Of a stretch of 64,000 bases of DNA, positions 38,061-46,849 are shown piece by piece. The notes beneath the pieces are model-generated. The model had not been told where the DNA came from, searched no databases, and saw only the letters and a list, made by a program, of their open reading frames with translations. Positions within the stretch are counted from its first letter, which is position 1. Every line of letters starts with the position of its first letter. Source of the DNA: Hyphomicrobiales bacterium (GTDB lineage: Bacteria > Pseudomonadota > Alphaproteobacteria > Rhizobiales > Rhizobiaceae); the NCBI GenBank assembly GCA_900469965.1, contig UBZP01000015.1, positions 114,341 through 178,340 of the forward strand, written 5' to 3'. Position numbers and translations under genes: made by a program.

Positions 38061-39014
38061 TCAGGCGAGCGGCGGCATCGGCGGCAGGGTGGCGCGCTTG
38101 CGCAACTGGTGCTCGCGCCAGATCACGTAGAGGCCGGAGCCGATGATGATCGAGATGCCGAGCCATTTCAGCGCATCCGGCAGGTCGCCGAACACCCACC
38201 AGCCGAGCGCCGTCGCCGAGACGATCTCGAGATACTGCAGCGGCGCCAGCACCGAGGCCGGCGCATTGCGGTAGGCATAGGCGCCGAAGATGCCGGAGAT
38301 GGTCGCGGCGATGCCGGCGCCGACGATATAGAGCGCCGCGTCGCCCTCGGGCAGGACAGGCGTGAAGGCCGGCAGGCCGAGCGAACCGCCGACGAGCAGG
38401 GCGAGGCCGGCGAAGCCCGCGCCCCAGAGGCCGGTGTGGAGCTGCATCGACCAGGGATCCTCGCTCTGGGCGGCAAGACGGGTGATCAGCAGGTAGACGG
38501 CGAGCGCGAAGGCCGACACCACCGGCAAGAGCGCGACGGGGCCGACCTCCTGCAGGCTCGGCTGGATGACCAGCAGCGCGCCGAGGAAGCCCACGGCGCA
38601 GGCCGTGTAGCGCCGCCAGCCGATCGTTTCCTTCAGGAAGATCGCGCCGAGGATGGTCAGGATGACCGGCTCGACGAAGAAAATCGCCAGCGCGTCTGCA
38701 ACCTCCATGACGGCGAGCGCGGTGACGAAGCTGATCATCACCACCGCCGTCATCAGGCCGCGCAGCGCATGCAGCGCCACCTTCCGGCGCGTCAGGTCGA
38801 ACAGCGTGCCGCGCCAGAGCACCACCGGCACCAGCGTCAGCGTCTGGAACAGGAAGCGGCAGAGCGTGATCACGGTGGCGGGAACGTCGACCACGGCGAG
38901 CTTGGAGAAGATGTCGATCACCGGCGCGATCAGCACGGAGACGACCATCAGCGTCAGGCCGAGGCCGATCTCGTTGCGGGGGGCGGTCTTCGCCGATGCC
39001 GGATTGATGGTCAT
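38061..39014 (-). CDS. EamA/RhaT-type DMT transporter
   Basis: 317 residues from ATG 39014 (MTINPASAK) with ten membrane segments in two EamA halves. LFFVEP-like FFVEPVILTILGAIFLKETIG near residue 108 and the second-half LEIVSATALGWWVFGD are the paired family motifs. DMT proteins export amino acids, nucleobases or other metabolites; the substrate is unknown. It overlaps the upstream alpha/beta hydrolase gene by 4 bp. Confidence 0.85.
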   Translation of the reverse strand: MTINPASAKTAPRNEIGLGLTLMVVSVLIAPVIDIFSKLAVVDVPATVITLCRFLFQTLTLVPVVLWRGTLFDLTRRKVALHALRGLMTAVVMISFVTALAVMEVADALAIFFVEPVILTILGAIFLKETIGWRRYTACAVGFLGALLVIQPSLQEVGPVALLPVVSAFALAVYLLITRLAAQSEDPWSMQLHTGLWGAGFAGLALLVGGSLGLPAFTPVLPEGDAALYIVGAGIAATISGIFGAYAYRNAPASVLAPLQYLEIVSATALGWWVFGDLPDALKWLGISIIIGSGLYVIWREHQLRKRATLPPMPPLA

Positions 39015-39964
39015 GTCGTTTCGTACCGGTTCTGGCGCGTGACCCTCTGGCACCAGCGGCAGAAGTCGTCGACGGGCCGCTGGCGCAGGTCTTGCCGCTC
39101 CAGCAGGGTTTCATGGCGCAGACCGCGATAGACGACGTCGGTCACGTCGGCAAGGCCCCAGTTTCTGAGACGCTTGCCCATCCAGGTGACGGCGCGGCCG
39201 AAATCCGTCGCCGGGTCCTCGTCGCCGCCGACCAGATGGATGGGCAGCGCCCGCGGCAGGCGATCGATCCGCGGGTGCGAGGCGGCCTCGAAGGTCATGG
39301 CGAAGATGTCGCGCCAGAGCGAGACGCTGGCGTCGAAGCCGCAAAGCGGGTCCTCGACGTAGTGCGCGACCTCGGCCTCGTCGTGCGACAGCCAGTCGAA
39401 CTCTGTCCGTCGGTCGGCAACCGCCTTCGCCCAGGCCGAGAAGGTCAGTTTCGGCAGCAGTCCGCTCGGCACGTCGGACCCCTTCAGCATGCGCTCGCCG
39501 CGCAGGATCACCAGGGCGGCGCGGCCGGCGAGGCCCACGTGGAAGTTGGAGTTCCAGACCGCCAGCGCGTCGATCTTGTCGGGATGGGTCTCGGCGAAGG
39601 CGAGCGCGAGCAGCCCGCCCATGGAATGGCCGAACTGGATGACCGGAAGCCCGGGATGGCGGCCGACCGCCATCTGGCGCACGGCCAGCATGTCTTCCAC
39701 GGCAACCCGGTGGCCGTCGCGCTCGGCGAAGCGGCCGAGCGGCGCGTCGGGCGCACTCGTCCGGCCATGGCCGCGATGATCATGGGCATAGACGTGGAAA
39801 CCGTCCGCGGCGAGGCGGTCGGCAAAGGCGCCATAGCGCTCCGCATGCTCGGCAAGGCCGTGGCTGACCAGCACGATGCCCCTGGGGGCGCCCGTGGCGG
39901 CCGCATGGCGCAAGGCGAGGCGGGCGCCGGTGGGGCTCGGCAGCGGTGGGATCTCGGAAAACAT
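39011..39964 (-). CDS. Alpha/beta hydrolase, lysophospholipase/monoacylglycerol-lipase-like
   Basis: 317 residues from ATG 39964. Block order is SHGLAEHAERYGAFADRL near residue 34, HDHRGHGRT near 61, the nucleophile elbow GHSMGG near 113, an acid-turn GGDEDPATDFG near 254 and His in RGLRHETLLE near 286. This is the serine hydrolase triad in monoacylglycerol-lipase arrangement. No signal peptide is present, so it is cytoplasmic. It is coupled to the DMT transporter gene downstream. Confidence 0.87.
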   Translation of the reverse strand: MFSEIPPLPSPTGARLALRHAAATGAPRGIVLVSHGLAEHAERYGAFADRLAADGFHVYAHDHRGHGRTSAPDAPLGRFAERDGHRVAVEDMLAVRQMAVGRHPGLPVIQFGHSMGGLLALAFAETHPDKIDALAVWNSNFHVGLAGRAALVILRGERMLKGSDVPSGLLPKLTFSAWAKAVADRRTEFDWLSHDEAEVAHYVEDPLCGFDASVSLWRDIFAMTFEAASHPRIDRLPRALPIHLVGGDEDPATDFGRAVTWMGKRLRNWGLADVTDVVYRGLRHETLLERQDLRQRPVDDFCRWCQRVTRQNRYETT

Positions 39965-40158
39965 CTTCGGCGGGTGGCCTTCGGCGGATCGGGACGTCTG
40001 CGGTCATCAAACCGATTTTCCCAGGAATGGCAATCACTTCGCCGCGTCGTCCCGGCCGCGCGAGCGTTTTGGGATGGCGAGGCGAAATTCCCGGTTGCAT
40101 TTTTCGCGCATATGTTGATTAATGTTTATGGTTTGTTCTGGTTTCGGGGAGTGTGGCC

Positions 40159-40914
40159 ATGATGTCGAGACTTGCATGCCTTCTTGTCGCCTTCGCCTTC
40201 CTTGCGGGTGCTTCGGCGTCCCCGCTGCTGGCCGCGCCGCTGCCGGCGCAGCCGGACAGGGCGGCCGGCGGCGAAGGGACGACGCGCCATGTGCTGGCGC
40301 TGACCTGGCAGCCGGGGTTCTGCCTGACCAGGCCCGCGCTCGCCGAGTGCACGGAGGCGGGGCGGCAAACGGCGCCGGGCGGGCTGGCCCTGCACGGCCT
40401 GTGGCAGGTACGCAAGAGCTACTGCGGCATCGATGCGGCCTTGAAGCGGCGCGACCGTACCGGGCGATGGAGCGACCTGCCGGAGCTCGTGCTCGCGGAG
40501 CGGACGGCGAAGCGGCTCGCAGCGGCCATGCCCGGGACGGCTTCCGGCCTCGACCGCCACCAATGGCTGATGAACGGAACCTGCCACGCCGCGACCGCGG
40601 AGGACTATTATGGCCGCTCGCTCGATCTGCTGGACACGGTCAACGGCTCGGCGGTCGGCGCCTTCTTCGAGGCGCATGCGGGCGAGACGGTGACGATGGC
40701 CGCGGTGGCCGCGGCCTTCGACGCCGCCTTCGGCAGCGGTGCCGGCGAGCGCGTGCGCCTGCGATGCCGCGCCGTGGACGGCCGGACGGTGGTCACCGGC
40801 CTGACGATCGGGCTTGCTTCCGCCGAAGGAGACCTGCGGACGTCGATCCAGGGGGCGGCCGTCACCAGGTCGGAGTGCGCGGCTGGACTGCTGGCGTCAG
40901 CGGCGTCCGACTGA
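40159..40914 (+). CDS. Ribonuclease T2 family protein with degenerate second active-site motif
   Basis: 251 residues from ATG 40159 with GGGGAG 7 nt upstream. A signal peptide (about 1-26, ...PLLAA) leads the domain. The first conserved site is LALHGLW (His79). The second site, HEWxKHGTC in active enzymes, reads HQWLMNGTC at residues 134-142, so Glu, Lys and His are replaced by Gln, Met and Asn. Several Cys remain for disulfides, so the fold is probably kept. Catalysis as in RNase I is doubtful; an RNA-binding or inactive role is possible. It stands alone. Confidence 0.8.
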   Translation: MMSRLACLLVAFAFLAGASASPLLAAPLPAQPDRAAGGEGTTRHVLALTWQPGFCLTRPALAECTEAGRQTAPGGLALHGLWQVRKSYCGIDAALKRRDRTGRWSDLPELVLAERTAKRLAAAMPGTASGLDRHQWLMNGTCHAATAEDYYGRSLDLLDTVNGSAVGAFFEAHAGETVTMAAVAAAFDAAFGSGAGERVRLRCRAVDGRTVVTGLTIGLASAEGDLRTSIQGAAVTRSECAAGLLASAASD

Positions 40915-40926
40915 TCCGGCGGGCCG

Positions 40927-40955
40927 GCGAAGGCGGCGGTCACCGCCGCCTTCGC
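40927..40955. terminator. Stem-loop after the RNase T2-like gene
   Basis: Perfect 13-bp stem GCGAAGGCGGCGG / CCGCCGCCTTCGC with a TCA loop, 12 bp after the stop. It lacks a T run, so it may act in mRNA stability or Rho-dependent ending. Confidence 0.5.
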
Positions 40956-41001
40956 ACGGGGCTCTCGGCTTCGTTTCTGGCCTTGTGCCGGAACCTGCGC
41001 C

Positions 41002-41090
41002 TTTACCGGGCATGTTCGCCGGGTATGTTTGCCGTGTAGGTTCGCCGGGCGCCTTGCCGGGCATGTTTGCCGGGCAGGTCGGCCAAGGCG
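41002..41090. repeat. Degenerate 12-13-bp tandem repeat
   Basis: Six to seven units of the type TTTGCCGGGCATG / TTCGCCGGGTATG / TTTGCCGTGTAGG follow each other with a 12-13-bp period. They fill part of the 344-bp gap between the RNase T2-like gene and ettA. It is not a CRISPR (units too short, no spacers) and has no coding sense. Confidence 0.7.
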
Positions 41091-41258
41091 CCTTGGCGTA
41101 GGCGGACGCCTATCGGTCATGCTTTGCGGCCCGACAGGGAGGAAGGGCGGTTCCGCAAAGAGGGGCAAATCGCGATCCCGGTGCGGTCGCCGCATTGCCG
41201 CTGGGCGTGAATTCCCCTACATAGCGGCAAATTTCTTCCGATGCGGAGCACACGCGGT

Positions 41259-42908
41259 ATGGCACGTCAGTTCATCTATCACATGGCCGGGCTCAACAAG
41301 GCCTATGGCAACAAGAAGGTCCTGGAGAACATCCACCTGTCCTTCTATCCGGATGCCAAGATCGGTATCCTCGGGCCGAACGGCGCCGGCAAGTCGACCG
41401 TTCTGCGGATCATGGCGGGCCTCGACAAGGAATTTACCGGCGAGGCCTGGGTGGCGGAGGGGGCGACCGTCGGCTACCTGCCGCAGGAGCCGCAGCTCGA
41501 CGCGTCGAAGACCGTGCTCGAGAACGTCATGGAAGGCGTCGCCGGCAAGAAGGCGATCCTCGACCGCTACAACGAGCTGATGATGAACTATTCGGACGAA
41601 ACGGCCGAAGAGGGCGCCAAGCTGCAGGACATCATCGACAGCCAGAACCTCTGGGACCTGGAGAGCCAGGTGGAGATGGCGATGGACGCGCTGCGCTGCC
41701 CGCCGGGCGATGCCGACGTCACCAACCTGTCGGGCGGCGAGAAGCGCCGCGTGGCGCTCTGCAAGCTGCTCCTGTCGCAGCCGGACCTCCTGCTCCTCGA
41801 CGAGCCGACCAACCACCTCGACGCCGAGACGATCGCCTGGCTGGAAAAGCACCTGCGCGAATATCCGGGCGCCGTCCTGATGATCACCCACGACCGCTAC
41901 TTCCTCGATCACGTCACCGGCTGGATCCTGGAGCTCGACCGCGGCCGCGGCATTCCCTACGAGGGCAACTACTCGGCCTATCTGCAGGCGAAGGCCAAGC
42001 GCATGCAGCAGGAAGGCCGCGAGGAGGCCGCACGGCAGAAGGCGCTCTCGCGCGAGCAGGAATGGATGGCGTCCAGCCCGAAGGCGCGGCAGGCCAAGTC
42101 GAAGGCGCGTATCCGCGCCTATGACGAACTGGTGAAGGCGGCCGCCGATCGTCGTCCCGGCGACGCCCAGATCGTCATCCCCGTCGGCGAGCGCCTCGGC
42201 CAGGTGGTGATCGAGGCGGAGAACCTCACCAAGTCCTACGGCGACCGCGTGCTGATCGAGAACCTGACCTTCAAGCTGCCGCCCGGCGGCATCGTCGGCG
42301 TCATCGGCCCGAACGGCGCCGGCAAGACGACCCTGTTCCGGATGATCACCGGCCAGGAGAAGCCCGACAGCGGCGATATCCGCGTCGGCGAGACGGTCGA
42401 TCTCGGCTATGTCGACCAGAGCCGCGACGCGCTCGACGGCAACAAGACCGTCTGGGAGGAGATCTCCGGCGGCAACGACGTGATCAAGCTCGGCAAGCAC
42501 GAGGTCAATTCGCGCGCCTATTGCGGCGCCTTCAACTTCAAGGGCGGCGACCAGCAGCAGAAGGTCGGCACGCTGTCCGGCGGCCAGCGCAACCGCGTGC
42601 ACCTCGCCAAGATGCTGAAGGCCGGCGGCAACGTCATCCTGCTCGACGAACCGACCAACGACCTCGACACCGAGACGCTGGCGGCGCTGGAGGATGCGCT
42701 CGAAAGCTTCGCCGGCTGCGCCGTCATCATCAGCCACGACCGCATGTTCCTCGACCGGCTGGCGACCCATATCCTGGCCTTCGAGGGCGACAGCCACGTG
42801 GAATGGTTCGAGGGCAACTTCGAGGACTACGAGCAGGACAAGATTCGCCGCCTCGGCCCGGATTCCGTCAATCCGAAGCGGGTGACTTACAAGCGCCTGA
42901 CGCGCTGA
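41259..42908 (+). CDS. ettA: Energy-dependent translational throttle protein EttA (ABC-F)
   Basis: 549 residues from ATG 41259 ([12 protein letters not shown]); GGAG lies 10 nt upstream, whereas an ATG at 41241 has no ribosome site. Two ABC domains: first Walker [10 protein letters not shown] near 39 with [16 protein letters not shown] and [12 protein letters not shown], second Walker [10 protein letters not shown] near 350 with [15 protein letters not shown] and [11 protein letters not shown]. There are no membrane segments. The linker with the charged [25 protein letters not shown] helix is the P-site tRNA interaction region. It gates the first elongation step on ribosomes according to ADP/ATP ratio. 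A strong terminator follows. Confidence 0.93.
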   Translation: MARQFIYHMAGLNKAYGNKKVLENIHLSFYPDAKIGILGPNGAGKSTVLRIMAGLDKEFTGEAWVAEGATVGYLPQEPQLDASKTVLENVMEGVAGKKAILDRYNELMMNYSDETAEEGAKLQDIIDSQNLWDLESQVEMAMDALRCPPGDADVTNLSGGEKRRVALCKLLLSQPDLLLLDEPTNHLDAETIAWLEKHLREYPGAVLMITHDRYFLDHVTGWILELDRGRGIPYEGNYSAYLQAKAKRMQQEGREEAARQKALSREQEWMASSPKARQAKSKARIRAYDELVKAAADRRPGDAQIVIPVGERLGQVVIEAENLTKSYGDRVLIENLTFKLPPGGIVGVIGPNGAGKTTLFRMITGQEKPDSGDIRVGETVDLGYVDQSRDALDGNKTVWEEISGGNDVIKLGKHEVNSRAYCGAFNFKGGDQQQKVGTLSGGQRNRVHLAKMLKAGGNVILLDEPTNDLDTETLAALEDALESFAGCAVIISHDRMFLDRLATHILAFEGDSHVEWFEGNFEDYEQDKIRRLGPDSVNPKRVTYKRLTR

Positions 42909-42933
42909 CACGTCGCGCGCCACCGCCTATCAA

Positions 42934-42966
42934 CGGGCGCAGCATGCCGGTCGCATGCTGCGCCCG
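42934..42966 (+). terminator. Intrinsic terminator of ettA
   Basis: Perfect 14-bp stem CGGGCGCAGCATGC / GCATGCTGCGCCCG with loop CGGTC, followed by ATCCGTTTTGGG. Confidence 0.85.
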
Positions 42967-43053
42967 ATCCGTTTTGGGCGAGCATGTCGGAAGCCAATCG
43001 TATGGAGGGGCGAGCCTTTCGCGAAGATTACGACTTGCGCTCAGCTAAATCAT

Positions 43054-43075
43054 GACATAAACATATCTTTATGTC
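43054..43075. promoter_or_regulatory. Palindromic operator of the ArsR-methyltransferase/metF genes
   Basis: GACATAAA-CATATC-TTTATGTC has perfect 8-bp arms. It lies 22 bp before the GTG start of the ArsR-type regulator and is the most AT-rich point of the region. Position and symmetry suit autoregulation by an ArsR dimer. Confidence 0.75.
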
Positions 43076-43097
43076 TTGATTGGCGGTGGGGCGCGGC

Positions 43098-44111
43098 GTG
43101 GCAAAGCTCGGCTTGGACGACATTGTAGAGGTTTTGAAGACGGCTGGTGAATCGACCCGGCTGCGACTGCTGGCGCTGCTCGCCCGCGGCGACCTGACGG
43201 TGACCGACCTCACCGACATCCTCGGCCAGTCGCAGCCGCGCATCTCCCGCCATCTGAAGCTTCTGGCGGAGGCGGCGCTGATCGAACGCTACCAGGAGGG
43301 CGCCTGGGCCTATTTCCGGCTCGCCCATGACGGGGCGGCGGTGTCGCTGGCGCGCCTGCTCCTGGACCAGACGGACGCGGCGGATCCGGTGTTCAGGCGC
43401 GACGCCGAGCGGCTGGACGTGCTGAAGCGGGCGCGGGCGGAGAAGGCGCAGGCCTATTTCAGCCGCAACGCCGCCGAGTGGGACGAACTGCGGCGGCTGC
43501 ATGTCAGCGAGGCCGACGTCGAGGCGGCGCTTTTGAAGCTCATCGGCGAAGAGCCGGTCGAGGCGTTCCTCGATCTCGGCACCGGCACCGGCCGCATCCT
43601 GCAGCTGTTCGAGGGCCTCTACCGGCGCGGCGTCGGCGTCGATGCCAGCCGCGACATGCTGGCGGTGGCGCGCGCCAATCTCGATCGCGCCGGCATCACC
43701 AAGGCCTCCATCCGCCACGGCGACATCTTCAACCTGCCGCTCGAGCGCGACGAGTTCGACGTGGTGACGATCCACCAGGTGCTGCACTTCCTCGACGAGC
43801 CGAGCTCGGCGATCGCCGAGGCCGCGCGGATGCTGAAGCCGGCCGGACGGCTGGTGATCATCGACCTTGCGCCGCACGGGCTGGAGCATCTGCGCGACGA
43901 GCACGCGCATCTGCGGCTCGGCTTTTCGCACCAGGCCATGGAGGAATGGCTGGAGCAGGCGGGGCTGTCGCCGGAGCAGACCATCGACCTCACCCCGGCA
44001 GGCGCCGGAGCCGACGCGCTGACGGTCACGATCTGGCTGGCGCGCGACCGGCGTGCCGCGCCCGCGGCCGAGAACGCCGAACCCCTCATCGCCATCGGCC
44101 GGAGACATTGA
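43098..44111 (+). CDS. ArsR-family regulator fused to SAM-dependent methyltransferase domain
   Basis: About 337 residues from GTG 43098 (VAKLGLDDIVEVL); TTG 43080 and GTG 43086 are alternatives. Residues 1-90 are a winged helix of ArsR type (LLALLARGDLTVTDLTDILG, QSQPRISRHLKLL). Residues about 125-320 are a class I methyltransferase fold with FLDLGTGTGRILQLFEG and DVVTIHQVLHFLDEP. metF follows by one base, so it is probably the local sensor of S-adenosylmethionine or its product; an ArsR-type regulator called SamR has been proposed for alphaproteobacterial methionine genes, and this may be it. Whether the domain methylates anything is unknown. Confidence 0.85.
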   Translation: MAKLGLDDIVEVLKTAGESTRLRLLALLARGDLTVTDLTDILGQSQPRISRHLKLLAEAALIERYQEGAWAYFRLAHDGAAVSLARLLLDQTDAADPVFRRDAERLDVLKRARAEKAQAYFSRNAAEWDELRRLHVSEADVEAALLKLIGEEPVEAFLDLGTGTGRILQLFEGLYRRGVGVDASRDMLAVARANLDRAGITKASIRHGDIFNLPLERDEFDVVTIHQVLHFLDEPSSAIAEAARMLKPAGRLVIIDLAPHGLEHLRDEHAHLRLGFSHQAMEEWLEQAGLSPEQTIDLTPAGAGADALTVTIWLARDRRAAPAAENAEPLIAIGRRH

Positions 44112-44112
44112 C

Positions 44113-45030
44113 ATGACGATCGCCAGGAACGCCGGCCGCAGCAGGGGCCCGAAGCTCTCCTTCGAGTTCTTTCCGCCGCGGAGCGAGGAGGCCGAGCAGC
44201 AGCTCGGCGAGACGATCGACACGCTTGCGGCCTATCGGCCCGATTTCGTCTCGGTGACCTATGGCGCCGGCGGCTCCACCCGCGGGCCGACGCTTGCCAC
44301 CATATCGCGGATCCTTAGCGACACCGCGCTGCCGGCGGCCGCGCACCTGACCTGCGTCGGCGCCACGAAGGCGGAGGTGAGGGCGGTGGTCGACGAGTTC
44401 CGCGCGGCGGGCGTCCGCCATTTCGTGGCCCTGCGCGGCGATCCGGCCGGCGGCTTCGGCGCGGCCTACGAGCCGACGCCCGGCGGCTATGCCAACGCCG
44501 CCGAGCTGGTGGCGGGCCTGAAGGCGATCGCCGACTTCGAGATCTCCGTCTCCGCCTATCCGGAAAAACATCCCGAGAGCCACGATGTCGCAGCCGACAT
44601 CGACATGCTCAAGCGCAAGGTCGATGCCGGCGCCACCCGCGCGCTGACCCAGTTCTTCTTCGACAACGATCTCTATGCGCGCTACCGCGATCGCGTGCGG
44701 GCGGCGGGGATCGAAATCCCGATCGTCCCCGGCATCCTTCCCGTCCACAATCTCGGGCAGGTGCAGAAGTTCGCCGGGCTCTGCGGGGCCAGCGTGCCGC
44801 AGTGGCTGGCCGATCGCCTCGAGCCGCTCGCCGACCGCGCCGAGGAACGGGCCGCCGTTGCGGTCGAACTCGCCGCACGCCAGGTGGACGGCCTGATCGC
44901 GCTCGGCGTCGACGAATTTCATTTCTATACGATGAACCGCTCCGCACTCGTCGCCTCGGTTCTCGACCGTGTCGGCCTGCGGCCGGAACAGGACGTCGAG
45001 CGGGCCAGGGCCGAGGGGGCGGCGGCCTGA
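44113..45030 (+). CDS. metF: 5,10-methylenetetrahydrofolate reductase
   Basis: 305 residues from ATG 44113, one base after the stop of the regulator. It reduces methylene-THF to 5-methyl-THF for methionine synthesis, using FAD. The catalytic opening SFEFFPPRSEEAE is near residue 13, VTYGAGGSTR near 49, HLTCVGATKAEV near 79, ALRGDP near 109, and TQFFFDNDLYARY near 178. Length matches the bacterial single-domain form. It should be controlled with the upstream regulator by the palindrome at 43054. Confidence 0.92.
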   Translation: MTIARNAGRSRGPKLSFEFFPPRSEEAEQQLGETIDTLAAYRPDFVSVTYGAGGSTRGPTLATISRILSDTALPAAAHLTCVGATKAEVRAVVDEFRAAGVRHFVALRGDPAGGFGAAYEPTPGGYANAAELVAGLKAIADFEISVSAYPEKHPESHDVAADIDMLKRKVDAGATRALTQFFFDNDLYARYRDRVRAAGIEIPIVPGILPVHNLGQVQKFAGLCGASVPQWLADRLEPLADRAEERAAVAVELAARQVDGLIALGVDEFHFYTMNRSALVASVLDRVGLRPEQDVERARAEGAAA

Positions 45031-45083
45031 GCGGGCGGGATGCCGCGCCATCGCCGCCGGCTTCGGCTCCTTGGGCAAAGAAA

Positions 45084-45112
45084 AAACGCATGGCGCTGTG
45101 GGCCATGCGTTT
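45084..45112. terminator. Bidirectional terminator (metF / small membrane ORF)
   Basis: Stem AAACGCATGGC / GCCATGCGTTT with a 7-nt loop. On the plus strand TTTCTT follows (metF end). On the minus strand the stem runs into TTTTTTC (small ORF end). It is a textbook two-way terminator. Confidence 0.88.
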
Positions 45113-45158
45113 CTTGAACTAGTCTCTGCGTTTTTGGTCCTTGTGGACTACGCTGCCG

Positions 45159-45236
45159 TCAGATGAAAATCATGCTGGCGACGAAGAGGAACGCTGCACT
45201 GATCATCAGAACATTCAAGGAATGTGTGATACCCAT
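45159..45236 (-). CDS. 25-residue single-span membrane microprotein
   Basis: The ORF reads MGITHSLNVLMISAAFLFVA then SMIFI and stops. It is preceded by AAGGGAGGTAAGCCG, a near-consensus ribosome site 7 nt from the ATG. Its hydrophobic core (residues 7-25) is one membrane span. A promoter at 45265-45294 and a T-run terminator at 45084-45112 bracket it, so it has every element of an independent gene despite its size. The function is unknown. Small single-span proteins often bind and tune larger membrane complexes. Confidence 0.7.
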   Translation of the reverse strand: MGITHSLNVLMISAAFLFVASMIFI

Positions 45237-45264
45237 CGGCTTACCTCCCTTGCGTTGCGGGCTG

Positions 45265-45294
45265 ATAATAGGTCCGAAAAATCCGTTTTGAAAA
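45265..45294 (-). promoter_or_regulatory. Promoter of the small membrane ORF
   Basis: On the minus strand TTTTCA (45294-45289) and TATTAT (45270-45265) are 18 bp apart. They lie in a clearly AT-rich stretch about 30-60 bp before the ORF start, giving a short 5' leader with the GGAGGT site. Confidence 0.55.
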
Positions 45295-45546
45295 GTTGTT
45301 TGTGTGTTGCATTGCGGCATCACATCGCGCGTCACGGGTTTTCCACAATTCTAAACGGCTGATCTCAAATGCACTTTCGGCCCTGATGGGCCTTCACGAA
45401 ATCTTCACCTCGGTTAACGGCGGTGATCACGATTTCGTAGCAGAAAACGGCCGGGCCTAGAATCAGTTCCAATCCGGGACGGGCCGATGGCCACGATTTC
45501 GGGTGTGGCCGCAGGCCCCTCGCGCGCCGTCGCGGGAGCCCCTCCG

Positions 45547-46482
45547 CTAGGCCGCTCTCTTTCCCAAGAGGCGTCCGTCGAGGATGACGAGGCCGAGGAG
45601 GACGAGCAGCATGCCGGCGGCCACCGGCAGCGAGATGCTTTCGCCGAGGAAGACGACGCCGGCGAGGATGGCGCTCGGGGGCACCAGCAGGGTGACGAGC
45701 GAGGTGTTGGTGGCGCCGGCCGCCGCCATGATCCGGAAGAACAGGATGTAGGCATAGGCGGTGGACAGCAGTGCCAGCGCCAGGACGGCGAGCACGGCGC
45801 CGAGCGGCGGCATCGGCAGCGACCAGGGCTGGTCGACGAGCGCGGCGAGCGGCAGGAGAACGACGGTGGAGGCCGTCAGCTGCCCGGTTGCCGTCACCGG
45901 CGCGGCAACGCCGCGGAAGCGCTTTCCATAGGTCGCCGACAGCCCGTAGCTGGCCGCGGCGGCGACCGGGAGAAGCAGCGCCCAGAGGGGCGGGCCGTCG
46001 CTGCCGCCGGCAAAGGGCGCCAGCGCCCGCGGCCCGACCAGGACGGCGGTGCCGAGCAGGCCGACCAGGCAGCCGGCGATCTTTGCCGCCGACAGCTTTT
46101 CATCCTCGGTCAGCCAGTTGGCGATCAGAACGGTGAAGATCGGCGTCGTGGCGTTCAGGATCGCCGCCAGCCCGGCGCCGATCTCGGTCTGGCCCGTGAA
46201 GATCAGGATGTGCGGGATGACGTTGTTCAACAGCCCCATGACGAGGAAGTCCCGCCAGCGCAGCCAGAGCGTCGGATAGAGGCCGTGGCGGCCGCGCAGG
46301 TAGAGGTGAAGGGCAAGGGCCGCGATCGCGACCCGCAGGAGAACGAGGGTGACCGGCGGGATGTGCTGGACGGCGACTCGGGCGAAGAAGAACGATCCGC
46401 CCCAGATCAGTCCGAGGCACACGAGCATGGCCCAGGTCCTTGCCGACATCGTCTGCGGATAGACCGCGGCTGCCTGGTTCAT
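45547..46482 (-). CDS. EamA-type DMT transporter
   Basis: 311 residues from ATG 46482 with GAGGACG upstream. Ten membrane segments in two EamA repeats: LIWGGSFFFARVAVQHIPP near residue 25 and LLSTAYAYILFFRIMAAAGATNTSLVTLLVPPSAIL near 232-267, ending in the usual GLVILDGRLLG. A metabolite exporter with unknown substrate. It is one of three unrelated-position DMT genes in this window. Confidence 0.86.
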   Translation of the reverse strand: MNQAAAVYPQTMSARTWAMLVCLGLIWGGSFFFARVAVQHIPPVTLVLLRVAIAALALHLYLRGRHGLYPTLWLRWRDFLVMGLLNNVIPHILIFTGQTEIGAGLAAILNATTPIFTVLIANWLTEDEKLSAAKIAGCLVGLLGTAVLVGPRALAPFAGGSDGPPLWALLLPVAAAASYGLSATYGKRFRGVAAPVTATGQLTASTVVLLPLAALVDQPWSLPMPPLGAVLAVLALALLSTAYAYILFFRIMAAAGATNTSLVTLLVPPSAILAGVVFLGESISLPVAAGMLLVLLGLVILDGRLLGKRAA

Positions 46483-46849
46483 GGTGTTCGTCCTCCCCGG
46501 AATGCTTCGGCGTCGAACCTAACGTCACAGAGACGGCGTGCCCACCCGATTCGCTCATCGTTGCCGGCGAAGGACGGCGATGCAATCTCGAATTGTCGTG
46601 CCGGATGGGGGGCTCTAAGGCGGTCGGACGCGAACGCGTTCGAAGCGCCAGGCGTATCGATCGACCGCAGGTACGGCGCTCGCCCGTGCAGGCTGTCATC
46701 AACCGTATCGGCCCATGCGGCCTGCGGCGGTACGAAGCATCATGGCGGTGGACGACCGGAGCAGATCGACGCCTGCCGCGCCTTTGCGACTAGGCGGCGC
46801 GCGGAAAAGGCGGTGCCGGGGCGACCGTTGCGCCCCGGGCCGGCCGGAT
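46483..46849. other. Gene-free gap before the MltB-type gene
   Basis: 367 bp with no supported gene. The right edge holds the terminator of the MltB-type gene (46803-46838); the left edge must hold the promoter of the DMT gene. The rest is unrecognised. Confidence 0.5.
46803..46838 (-). terminator. Intrinsic terminator of the MltB-type gene
   Basis: On the minus strand, stem CCGGGGCG / CGCCCCGG with a 7-nt loop is followed by CACCGCCTTTTCCG. It lies 12 bp after the stop. Confidence 0.7.

Larger units (their letters stand above)
45031..45546. other. Intergenic region holding a terminator and a small minus-strand gene
   Basis: 516 bp between metF and the DMT transporter gene. It holds the bidirectional terminator at 45084-45112, a 25-codon minus-strand ORF (45159-45236) with its promoter, and a small palindrome GGCCCTGATGGGCC at 45379-45392. 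A TTAAC half site occurs near 45414. Confidence 0.6.

Noticed and set aside
41002-41090. Possible CRISPR array
   Set aside because: Units are 12-13 bp, degenerate and contiguous, without spacers or cas genes.
46483-46800. Possible small regulator gene divergent from the DMT transporter
   Set aside because: The plus-strand frame there has no recognisable helix-turn-helix, no good ribosome site and Arg-rich shadow-like sequence.
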